A stretch of 64,000 nucleotides of DNA from Candidatus Laterigemmans baculatus (GTDB lineage Bacteria; Planctomycetota; Planctomycetia; Pirellulales; Pirellulaceae): the NCBI RefSeq assembly GCF_010367455.1, contig NZ_WRPR01000013.1, forward strand, positions 61,886 to 125,885, in the 5' to 3' direction. The position numbers were made by a program, and so were the translations under genes. Positions within the stretch are counted from its first letter, which is position 1. The number at the start of each line of letters is the position of its first letter. The notes below the pieces were generated by a model that was not told where the DNA came from, ran no database searches, and saw nothing but the letters and a program-made list of their open reading frames with translations. This document shows positions 51,705 through 59,394 of the stretch, in pieces.

Positions 51705-52751
51705 ATGTCCAACCGACGCGCTCGCCCTCCGCAATTCGAATCCATCGGCACCTATGCGACGGTCGGATTAGTGGCTTTGGCAGGAATGCTGGTCCTGTAC
51801 CTCCTGGCCACTGGGATCTTCAAGGTCAACGAGTACGAGCAGGCGGTGCTGCTCCGCTTCGGACGCTTCCACCGCGTGGTCGAACCCGGATTGCATCTCA
51901 AGCTGCCGTGGATCGACGAAGCGATCGTCGTCGACGCTTCGGAGCGGAGCCTGCGGCTGCCGTGGGGGACGAGCGATCTGGAGCAAGCCGGCCGCCAGAT
52001 GGTCGTGGACCAGCGTCGGCAGGATGAATCGCTGATCCTGACCGGGGACCTGTACGCGGCGGTGGTCGAGTGGAACGTGGTCTGGCGGATCGCCGAACCC
52101 CGCGACTACGTCACCCGGTTCGACGACGTCGAAACGCTCGAGCGGACGATCCTGGCGGTCGCCCGCAGCACGATGCACCGGGCGGTCGGCGATTACTCGG
52201 CCGAAGAGGTGCTCACCGGAGAGCGGGCCGCGGTGAAAACTGCCGCTTGGCAGGACATGAGCGACCAACTCGAGCGGCTCCGCAGCGGTGTCGAAATCGT
52301 CGACCTGCAGATGCAGCGGGTGACCCCGCCAACCCGCGTTCGCCCGGCCTTCGACGACGTCAACGCGTCGATCCAGCAGCGGGACCAATTGGTCAACGAA
52401 GCGATCCGCGAACGCAACATGCTGACACCGACGGCCGAAGCCCACAAAGACCAGCTGATCCGCGAGGCGGAAGGCTACGCCGCTCGCCTGGAAGCGGAGA
52501 CGCAAGGGAAAGTCGCCGCGCTGCGGGCCAAATACGAAGCCTACCGGCACGCTCCCGAAGTGACTCGCCAGCGGATGTACCTGGAAGCCATGGAACGGGT
52601 GCTCAGCAACAGCGGACCGAAGACGATCCTCGACAGCGACCTGCAAAGCCTGCTGCCGCTGCTGAATCTTGGCCCCGAGCCGCCGCTGAGTCCCGCGGTG
52701 CCCGTTGGGGACGCCGACGCCCGCAGATCGCCGACGCCCGCAAATCGCTGA
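51705..52751 (+). CDS. hflK: SPFH-domain protein HflK
   Basis: The 348-residue protein has an N-terminal membrane anchor (YATVGLVALAGMLVLYLLAT) and a prohibitin/band-7 domain (VNEYEQAVLLRFGRFHRVVE, PGLHLKLPWID, LTGDLYAAVVEWNVVWRI). The helical region (AEAHKDQLIREAEGYAARLE) ends with a short Pro-rich tail. HflK-HflC form a complex around the FtsH protease. The last codons and the following spacer are an 18-bp tandem repeat (GACGCCCGC-AATCGCT, 52727-52786), so the C-terminal ~12 residues are probably not conserved. hflC follows after 105 bp. Confidence 0.93.
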   Translation: MSNRRARPPQFESIGTYATVGLVALAGMLVLYLLATGIFKVNEYEQAVLLRFGRFHRVVEPGLHLKLPWIDEAIVVDASERSLRLPWGTSDLEQAGRQMVVDQRRQDESLILTGDLYAAVVEWNVVWRIAEPRDYVTRFDDVETLERTILAVARSTMHRAVGDYSAEEVLTGERAAVKTAAWQDMSDQLERLRSGVEIVDLQMQRVTPPTRVRPAFDDVNASIQQRDQLVNEAIRERNMLTPTAEAHKDQLIREAEGYAARLEAETQGKVAALRAKYEAYRHAPEVTRQRMYLEAMERVLSNSGPKTILDSDLQSLLPLLNLGPEPPLSPAVPVGDADARRSPTPANR

Positions 52752-52786
52752 CGCCCGCGAATCGCTGATGCCCGCGGATCGCTGAT
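52727..52786 (+). repeat. 18-bp tandem repeat over the hflK stop
   Basis: Diverged units of the type GACGCCCGCAAATCGCT(GAT) run through the hflK stop codon (52749-52751) into the hflK-hflC spacer. Confidence 0.8.
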
Positions 52787-52831
52787 GCCGCTCGCCCCCC
52801 AAATTTCCTCCCCGCCACCACCGGCGAAAAT

Positions 52832-52863
52832 TTCAACTCCATGAATATTCAACTCCATGAATA
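52832..52863 (+). repeat. Exact 16-bp tandem duplication carrying the hflC start codon
   Basis: TTCAACTCCATGAATA occurs twice in a row. The second copy holds the hflC ATG (52857). The first copy's ATG (52841) opens a 7-codon reading frame, out of frame with hflC, that stops at TAA 52862-52864, just inside hflC. Confidence 0.9.
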
Positions 52864-53927
52864 ATCGAATTCTCCTCAACGTGCTTCGCGGTCTGGCAGT
52901 GCTCGCAGTGCTGCTGATCCTGATGCCCTTCTGGGTGTTCATTGTCAGCGAACGCGAAATGGCGGTCGTGCTGCGGTTTGGCAAGCCGGTCCGCGAGCAC
53001 ACCGAGCCCGGGGTGCGGTTCAAGGTGCCATTCGTGGAGACGGTCCGCGTGCTCCCCAAGACCCAGCAGTTCTGGGGCGACAGCCGCGAATACGTGCTCC
53101 CCGATTTGCCGACTCGCGACGACAAAAAGATCGAGCTGATCCCGTGGTCGGTGTGGCGGATCACCGAGCCGACGGTGTTCGTCCAGCGGCTGCGGACGAT
53201 CGAGAACGCCGAACAGCGGGTCGCGCAAATCACCCGCAGCGCAATCCGCGACGTGCTGACCCAGTACGATTTGGTCGAAGTCGTGCGGAGCACCAACCGG
53301 CCGATCCCAAGCAGCAGCGACTACAGTCAAGCGGCGGCCGAGGCCGCTGCCGCCGTCGCCGACGATGAAATTGCCGCCAGGCTCGCCCAGGCCGGTGAGG
53401 GCCAGGCGGCTCTCGAAATCGAGACCGGGCGGCGGAAGATTTTGGCCGAGATCAAAGCCGAGGCGACTCGTCGCTTGGCCCGTCAATCCGATCTCGAAGG
53501 GGATCTCGGCCGCGGAATCGAGCTGGTCGACGTGGGGATCTCGCAAATCGATTTCGTCGACACCGTCCGCGCCAAAACCTTCGACCGCTGGATTGCCGAA
53601 CGCGAAGCGATCTCGGCGCGGAATGTCAACGAGGGTGAGCGGCTGAAGGCTCAAATCATCAACGAGACGAAAGCCGAGGTCCAACGGATCGAAGGCGAAG
53701 GAGAACGCATCGCCAGCGAGACTAAAGGCAAGGCCGATGCGCTGGCGATCCAGCGGTACGCCGAAGCGATCAACGAAGTCGGTGAGTTCTACACCTTCTC
53801 CCGCACGCTCGAGGCGTACGAGAACGCGATCAGCAAAGACAGCCGGATGATCCTGACCACCGACAGCGACTTCTTCGACCTGCTGAAAAAACTCCAGCCC
53901 CCGCCGGAGGAAACGGGTAGCCGGTAG
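52857..53927 (+). CDS. hflC: SPFH-domain protein HflC
   Basis: The 356-residue partner of HflK has an N-terminal anchor (GLAVLAVLLILMPFWVFIV) and the band-7 core EREMAVVLRFGKPVREHTEP, PGVRFKVPFVETV, ELIPWSVWRITEP and AQITRSAIRDVLTQYDLVEV. A ~40-residue Ala-rich insertion follows at about residues 148-190 (SSSDYSQAAAEAAAAVADDE), then GIELVDVGISQIDFVDTVRA and the coiled coil ARNVNEGERLKAQIINETKA. The C-terminal TGSR and the stop codon come from the heptamer repeat that begins here. Confidence 0.93.
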   Translation: MNNRILLNVLRGLAVLAVLLILMPFWVFIVSEREMAVVLRFGKPVREHTEPGVRFKVPFVETVRVLPKTQQFWGDSREYVLPDLPTRDDKKIELIPWSVWRITEPTVFVQRLRTIENAEQRVAQITRSAIRDVLTQYDLVEVVRSTNRPIPSSSDYSQAAAEAAAAVADDEIAARLAQAGEGQAALEIETGRRKILAEIKAEATRRLARQSDLEGDLGRGIELVDVGISQIDFVDTVRAKTFDRWIAEREAISARNVNEGERLKAQIINETKAEVQRIEGEGERIASETKGKADALAIQRYAEAINEVGEFYTFSRTLEAYENAISKDSRMILTTDSDFFDLLKKLQPPPEETGSR

Positions 53928-54030
53928 CCGGTAGCCGGGGGCCGGTAGCCGGTAGCCGGTAGCCGGAAACCGGAAACCGGGGGCCGGTAGCCGGGGGCCG
54001 GAAACCGGTAGCCGGGGGCCGGAAACCGGG
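53919..54030. repeat. Heptanucleotide tandem repeat (GGTAGCC / GGGGGCC / GGAAACC)
   Basis: About 16 heptamers run without a break, starting inside the last codons of hflC. Three variants of one unit (GGNNNCC) are mixed. The hflC stop TAG is part of the repeat. Confidence 0.9.
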
Positions 54031-54354
54031 AGCAGGTGGGCCACGGAAGGACACGGAAGGCCACGGAAGGTAGGTGGGTATTTGTGAGCTCAGATTTTGG
54101 CAACTCGTACTCGTACTCAGCGAAGCGGTACTCGTACTCGTACTCGAGCATCCCGGATGAAGGCACAACGGGAGTGAGGTGCCGACGACCGATTCGACAC
54201 GAGCCACTCGGACTGCACTTCGGAACGGGCGCGGTCGGCGGGGAAGATCGCGGTCGCGAGTACGAGTACCGCTTCGCTGAGTACGAGTACCGCTTCGCTG
54301 AGTACGAGAGAGGAAAGCCTCTAACTCCCTACTTCCTGAACCCTGAACCCTCCT
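54031..54354. repeat. Composite intergenic repeat region C
   Basis: This spacer lies between the convergent hflC and M24 gene ends. In order: CCACGGAAGGACACGGAAGG (54041-54070 region); the TACTCG/AGCGAAGCGG element (54103-54147); about 110 bp of non-repeat sequence; two inverted copies of the same element (54257-54309); and a TGAACCC heptamer tail (54336-54352). No gene is supported. Confidence 0.85.
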
Positions 54355-55509
54355 TCACCTCCAATCGAGTCCTTCGGGGAGGCGGTTGAGGTTTCGGGGG
54401 CCGGCGTCGGTGACCAGGAGCATGTCTTCGATGCGGACCCCTCCGGTCGAGCGCCCGTAGAGTCCCGGTTCGACGGTAAAAACTTCACCGGCGAGCAATT
54501 CTCCGCCGCCGTCGTCGAGCAGGATCGGTTCATGGACTTCCAGTCCGATCCCGTGCCCGGTCCCATGCTGGATCGTCGGATGATCGGTGACCGTGCCGCG
54601 AGCGAGCTGGAAACCGTGCTGCTGCTGCGTCTCGACGACCGCTCGATGCACGGCGGCGGCGGTCTCGCCGGGAACGAGTTTGGCAATCCCAGCCGCTTTG
54701 GCGGCCACGACGGCCGCGTGCATCCGCGCGACCGTCTCGGTGGGCGTGCCGTGAACGACGGTGCGGGTACAGTCGCCGTGGTACCGGGTCGCTTCGCAGC
54801 GGGGGAAGATGTCGACGATCACCGGCGCAGCGGTCCGCAGCGGGCCCCGTCCCGAAGCGTGGCAGTCGCCCGAGTCGGGGAGCGTCGCGACGATGCAGCC
54901 ATGCCCCATCGTGTACCCGAGGTCGAGCAGGAATTTGGCGATCTCCGACTTCAGCCGCTCGCTCGTCAGCGGTTCCCCCTGCTCACGCAACGTCCCGTCG
55001 GCGGCCGCTTCCGCGCGAGCGATTCGGCTGCACGCCATCTCCATCGCCCGCTCGGTCGTCGCCTGAGCTTCGGCCAGCCACTCGATTTCTTGTTCGCTTT
55101 TGACGCGGCGGTCGAGCACCCCCAAGGCGTCGTCGTACACGATCTCCATCCCCGCTTGCTGGACGTGCCATGCGAAGATGAACGGCAGGCTGCGGTCGGT
55201 GCGGACGCGGCGGGCGCCGATCCGGCGGAGGCATTCGGCGGCCGCTTGAGCGGTGGCGGTCGCCCGATCCGAATCGAGCCCAGCGGCCGGAGCGAACTCG
55301 GCAGGCGCCGTCACTCGCCGCGCCGAACTGGTCCGCCGCGCGCGGTCCACTTCGACGTCCCGGATGATCAGCGTCGATTCCCCCTGGGCCGTCTCGATCC
55401 AGGCCGCCGGATCTCCGGCGGTCATCAGCACTTTGCGGAACAAGGTGGGGTTCTCGGCGGGAATCCCTCCGAGCAGCGTTGCCTCGTAGTTCGTCGCGTC
55501 ATAGGTCAT
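54355..55509 (-). CDS. M24 family Xaa-Pro-type peptidase
   Basis: The 384-residue protein has a pita-bread-fold metallopeptidase domain: VIVDIFPRCEATRYHGDCTR supplies the Asp ligands, HGTGHGIGLEVHEP the His, and FTVEPGLY and VRIEDMLLVT the Glu ligands, so all five metal ligands are present. The N-terminal ~150 residues form the creatinase-like domain. ATG 55509 gives MTYDATNYEATLLGG. It is 37 bp downstream of the GntP permease gene on the same strand and probably cotranscribed, so permease and peptidase may serve one small substrate. Confidence 0.92.
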   Translation of the reverse strand: MTYDATNYEATLLGGIPAENPTLFRKVLMTAGDPAAWIETAQGESTLIIRDVEVDRARRTSSARRVTAPAEFAPAAGLDSDRATATAQAAAECLRRIGARRVRTDRSLPFIFAWHVQQAGMEIVYDDALGVLDRRVKSEQEIEWLAEAQATTERAMEMACSRIARAEAAADGTLREQGEPLTSERLKSEIAKFLLDLGYTMGHGCIVATLPDSGDCHASGRGPLRTAAPVIVDIFPRCEATRYHGDCTRTVVHGTPTETVARMHAAVVAAKAAGIAKLVPGETAAAVHRAVVETQQQHGFQLARGTVTDHPTIQHGTGHGIGLEVHEPILLDDGGGELLAGEVFTVEPGLYGRSTGGVRIEDMLLVTDAGPRNLNRLPEGLDWR

Positions 55510-55546
55510 GGCCAAATCCTCCCAGTCGAGCAACTTTGTCGAGCAG

Positions 55547-57037
55547 CTACACAAGCGGCACGAGCCACGCTCCGAGCATCGTCCAAAACAGCGTGCTGAG
55601 TCCCATTCCGACCGTGAACGGGCTGATCGTTCGCAGCCCTTCGCTCTCGGTCATGCCGCTCATCTTGCACATCACCCAGAAACCGCTGTCGTTCATCCAC
55701 GACACCGGCTTGCTTCCGGCGCCAATCGCCAGGGCCAGATAAACCGGATGAAAGGGAAGCCCGCCGCCGGCGGCCAGTCCCTGCAGGATACCGGCCGCGG
55801 TGATCATCGCCACCGTCGCGGAGCCTTGCAGCGTGCGGATCGCCGTGGTCACCGCAAACGCGATCGGCAGCAGCATCAGGCCCGGAACCGAAGCCCGGAT
55901 TCCCGACATCGCTTCGGCAATCCCCGCTTGGCCGAGCATCGCACCAAACGCCCCGCCGGCTGAGGTGATCAGGATGATGACGCCGCCGCTGGCCAGCGCG
56001 GCGCTGACGAGCCGGCTGCGATCGAGCGTCGGCGGCGCCCAGTAGAGCATGGCTAGGGCGATCGCCGTGGCGATTCCGAGAGCCACGTTCTTGTCGCCGA
56101 GTAACTGCAACCAGCCGACCAGCAGTTCGGTCGCGGTTGCCGATTCCGAGAGAGGAACGGTCCCCATCGACATCTTGGTTGCGGTTTGGCCGGCGATCAG
56201 GAGGACGGGCAGCAGAATCGGAGCCAGCGCGAGCAGGACTGGCGGACCGCTTCGCCGGGGTCGCGATGGGTCCCCCACGCGCTGCTCGGCGTCGAGATCC
56301 GCTTCGCCTTCGGCAAACTCGTCGACTCCCTCGCCGAGCGACCGCAGCGGAACGTCGACGCGACGATTCAACCACCAGGCCACGCCGAGCGAAAAGGTGC
56401 TCGAGAGCCCTCCCACAACCAATCCGGCGAGCATCAGCGTCAGCAGATCGACGCCGATGATCTCGGCAATCTGCAGCGGACCGGGAGTCGGCGGGACCAG
56501 CGAGTGGGCGATCGAGCCTCCCGCCATGATCGCCAAAATGAACAGCACATAGTCGCGGCCGGTCCGCTGCCGCAACGTGCGGGCGAGCGGCACCATCAAA
56601 TAAAACACGGTGTCGAAAAAGACGGGAATTCCGAGCACGAACGAGCTGGCCGCTAGCGCGATCGCTGCGTGCCGCTGGCCGATCACCCCGAGCGCCGCTT
56701 CGATGATCACCCGGGCCGCGCCGCTCTGCAGCAGGCAGGCTCCAATGATGCTGGCCAGAGCGATCAGGATTCCGATCTGCCCAGCCGTCTTGCCAAACGC
56801 AGCCGCCAGGCGCGCCGGGGCCGCTTGGCTGACAAAGCCGCTGACCTCCTCGGCCTCCAAACTTCCTCGCTCGACCAGCGCCTCGGCGTGCGTCTGCAGC
56901 GCCGCCGGTGGGGTCCCCACGGCGACCAAGAGTCCGGCCAGCATCAGGGCGAGAAAGGCGTGCAGCCGGAGCCAGAGGATCGAGACCAAGACGGTGACGA
57001 TGGCAATCGAGACGAGCACCCAGACGTTCAACTTCAC
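55547..57037 (-). CDS. GntP family permease (gluconate:H+ symporter-like)
   Basis: The ~496-residue polytopic membrane protein has family motifs ARLAAAFGKTAGQIGILIAL, FVLGIPVFFDTVFYLMVPLA, GGSIAHSLVPPTPGPLQIAE, GVIILITSAGGAFGAMLGQA and ALAIGAGSKPVSWMNDSGFW. GntP proteins import gluconate or related sugar acids; the substrate here is unknown. GTG 57037 (KLNVWVLVSIAIVTVLVSIL) is chosen as the start because everything upstream to 57355 lacks family character. A hydrophilic insert lies near residues 225-270. The M24 peptidase gene follows. Confidence 0.9.
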   Translation of the reverse strand: MKLNVWVLVSIAIVTVLVSILWLRLHAFLALMLAGLLVAVGTPPAALQTHAEALVERGSLEAEEVSGFVSQAAPARLAAAFGKTAGQIGILIALASIIGACLLQSGAARVIIEAALGVIGQRHAAIALAASSFVLGIPVFFDTVFYLMVPLARTLRQRTGRDYVLFILAIMAGGSIAHSLVPPTPGPLQIAEIIGVDLLTLMLAGLVVGGLSSTFSLGVAWWLNRRVDVPLRSLGEGVDEFAEGEADLDAEQRVGDPSRPRRSGPPVLLALAPILLPVLLIAGQTATKMSMGTVPLSESATATELLVGWLQLLGDKNVALGIATAIALAMLYWAPPTLDRSRLVSAALASGGVIILITSAGGAFGAMLGQAGIAEAMSGIRASVPGLMLLPIAFAVTTAIRTLQGSATVAMITAAGILQGLAAGGGLPFHPVYLALAIGAGSKPVSWMNDSGFWVMCKMSGMTESEGLRTISPFTVGMGLSTLFWTMLGAWLVPLV

Positions 57038-57219
57038 CCACGCTTGTTCAAGAAGATCGGACTTCGCGGAGCCTCGCGGCACTTGGTGCGGACAGAATAA
57101 CCGGAACGATCCGCGAAGAGGGACGGCCGGGCGAATTAAGCGAGACGTCTCGGCCGCGCAGCCGAACAGTGCTGAGGTGGCCTTCTCCGCTTCGCCGTCC
57201 GTTACCCCGGAAGTTTTCG

Positions 57220-58134
57220 ATGTCGCGACGACGCATCCTGTTGGTGATCGGTTGTCTGCTGATGACTTCGCCGGTGCTGGCCCGCGATCTGATCGTCGAC
57301 AATCTCCGGGGAAGCGACTCGCAGAACGACCGCGGCTTCGTTCCCGGACCGGCAACCTTTGGTCCCTATCGCACGATCAACCGAGCCCTGGCCGGCGCTC
57401 GCAGCGGCGACCGAATCGTGCTGACGAACACCGGCGAGCCGTACCGCGAAATGATCGCGCTCAACGGCTACCGGCACAGTGGCAGCCCCGGAGCTCCGTT
57501 CGAGATCGTCGGCAATGGTGCCACGCTCGACGGAACCGTCGCGGCCGGAATGGAGCGGTGGCGAGCGGTCGGGGGAGGCGTCTGGCAACTGGAACCGACG
57601 CCACCCGGCTATCCGTTGCTCTCGCGCGGCGGTCGCCCGCTGAACCGAGTGGAAATCATCGCCGGTGGAGATTTGCAGCAGCTCCAGCCGCTCTCCTGGG
57701 CCCGCGCCGGGGCCCTGATCTACTTTCGCGGCGAACCGCATCGCGGGCCGTTCGATTACCCGCTCGAAGTCACCGAGCTGACGACCGGGATTACGCTCTA
57801 CGACGTCCATGATGTGGTGATTCGCGACCTGGTCGTTCGCGGCTACCGCCTCGATGGGATCAACGCCCACGATCGCGTCCGGGAGACGGCGATCGTCGGC
57901 GTCGCCAGCCGCCACAACGGGCGGAGCGGAATCACGGTCGCCGGAGCCAGCCAGGTCACGATCGGAGCGACGCTCTGCGAACAGAACGGCAAGGCTCAGT
58001 TGCGGGTCGAAGGCCGGGGCGTGGCGAGACTCGGCAACGTCGACTTGGTCGCAGGCACCGACCCGGCTCCTTTTTCTGCACCGGCTCTCGTTACCGAGGA
58101 TGCCGGTCAGGCGTTGGAGTTGCCCCGGCAGTAA
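57220..58134 (+). CDS. Exported right-handed beta-helix-like protein
   Basis: The 304-residue protein has a signal peptide (RILLVIGCLLMTSPVLA). FGPYRTINRALAGARSGDRI is a typical start of pectate-lyase-like parallel beta-helices, and DVVIRDLVVRGYRLDGINAH with SGITVAGASQVTIGATLCEQ are beta-helix coils. No catalytic residues can be assigned. ATG 57220 follows a divergent spacer from the GntP gene. The 3' end overlaps the end of the convergent flippase-like gene by 44 bp. Confidence 0.82.
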   Translation: MSRRRILLVIGCLLMTSPVLARDLIVDNLRGSDSQNDRGFVPGPATFGPYRTINRALAGARSGDRIVLTNTGEPYREMIALNGYRHSGSPGAPFEIVGNGATLDGTVAAGMERWRAVGGGVWQLEPTPPGYPLLSRGGRPLNRVEIIAGGDLQQLQPLSWARAGALIYFRGEPHRGPFDYPLEVTELTTGITLYDVHDVVIRDLVVRGYRLDGINAHDRVRETAIVGVASRHNGRSGITVAGASQVTIGATLCEQNGKAQLRVEGRGVARLGNVDLVAGTDPAPFSAPALVTEDAGQALELPRQ

Positions 58135-59239
58135 CTTCCGGAGAAGCGAGTTCGTCGGCTTGCTCACGCTCCTCGAGGGCTTCGCCAGCGGTGCGTTCGT
58201 CGGCCGCGTGCAGGTCCTCGTCGAGCTCCTCCTCCATCTCGTCCTCGATCGCGTCGAGCGACTCTTGGACTTCCCGGCCGCTGCTCCAGTAGAACACCAT
58301 GCCGACGCTGGCCAGGGCGAGCTTCACCAGCTCAAAGGCGAGCGCGACGAGCGTTCCCGATGCGGCAGTCGGCTCGGCTGGCACGACGCGGTAGAGCCAG
58401 TCGATCGTGGCTTCGAGAATTCCCATTCCCGCCGGTGTGAGCGGGAGGGCCGAGGCGAGCATCCCCACCGGGACGATGATCAAATGATCCGCGAAACCGG
58501 GTGGGGCGTCGTACAGCCCGCGAGCCACTAAATACATGCTGATCGACAGCAGCGAATGGACGCCGAGGCTGAGCACAAGCGCGATCAAGAACGAGACCGG
58601 ATGGCGGTGAAAGCTGCGGAGCGGGTCGGCGACGCGGTGGATCAGCGCCCCGACGCGGGGGAGGTCGCCCAACCGTCGCAGCAAGCGGTCGATCCAACGG
58701 CCCCCGACGACCAGCGTGACCAGTGCTACGGTGCCCACGGCAGCCAACACCGCCGCCCCCCGAGCCACCTGCTGCAGGTCTTCGCTGGCGGTCGCCGGGG
58801 GGACGATTGCCAGGGCGGCGACGACGACTAGCAGCAAGCCGTACAGCCCCAGTGCTCGGTCGACGAAAATCGACGCCACCGCCTCGATCCGTTTGCCTGG
58901 GCTGCGGCGGGCGAGAAAAATCCCTTTGAACAAATCGCCTCCCACCGAACCGGCCGAGACGAAGTTCAGCAAAAATCCGATCGCGCTCAAGCGGTACGCG
59001 TCGAGCATGCTCAGCGGGATGCCTTGGCTGCGGACCAAGATCGCCCACCGCGTGAACGTCAGCGCGAGCGCTGCGAGGGCCACGAGGAACGCGGAGGCCA
59101 GCACGCCGTAGTGCTTCGGCTGCGAACGGAGCGCGGCCCACTGCTCATCATCGATGGCGCTCAACAGCCAGACGATGATGACCACGGGGGTCACAAATTT
59201 GATGGTCGTGATCGCGATCGAGCGGAGGCGAGGATTCAT
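58091..59239 (-). CDS. Lysylphosphatidylglycerol synthase TM / flippase-like membrane protein
   Basis: The ~382-residue protein has about eight hydrophobic helices of the UPF0104/LPG-synthase-TM family. Motifs seen are FVTPVVIIVWLLSAID near the start, LSAIGFLLNFVSAGSVGGDL with FKGIFLARRSPGKR, ASIFVDRALGLYGLLLVV, and SALPLTPAGMGILEAT. It lacks the soluble lysyl-transferase domain, so a lipid or glycan flippase-type role is more likely. The C-terminal ~60 residues are strongly acidic (DEMEEELDEDLHAADE) and extend beyond the family. Its last 44 bp overlap the convergent beta-helix gene. Confidence 0.87.
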   Translation of the reverse strand: MNPRLRSIAITTIKFVTPVVIIVWLLSAIDDEQWAALRSQPKHYGVLASAFLVALAALALTFTRWAILVRSQGIPLSMLDAYRLSAIGFLLNFVSAGSVGGDLFKGIFLARRSPGKRIEAVASIFVDRALGLYGLLLVVVAALAIVPPATASEDLQQVARGAAVLAAVGTVALVTLVVGGRWIDRLLRRLGDLPRVGALIHRVADPLRSFHRHPVSFLIALVLSLGVHSLLSISMYLVARGLYDAPPGFADHLIIVPVGMLASALPLTPAGMGILEATIDWLYRVVPAEPTAASGTLVALAFELVKLALASVGMVFYWSSGREVQESLDAIEDEMEEELDEDLHAADERTAGEALEEREQADELASPEVTAGATPTPDRHPR

Positions 59240-59394
59240 AAGCCGGAGCATACTCCAGCGGCAACCCTCTCACCAAGCGGATTTGAAACCGCGGGCCGCT
59301 GCTGCGAGTATCACTTCCACCGAGCCACGCCGATTGCGTCTAATAGCATTTGATACACCGATTCGCGACGTTCCGCCGCAACTACGGACCGAAC

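Noticed and set aside
53832..54207. Minus-strand frames rich in PATGYRLPA repeats
   Set aside because: They translate the heptamer array GGTAGCC and overlap the hflC end; no start signal or homology.
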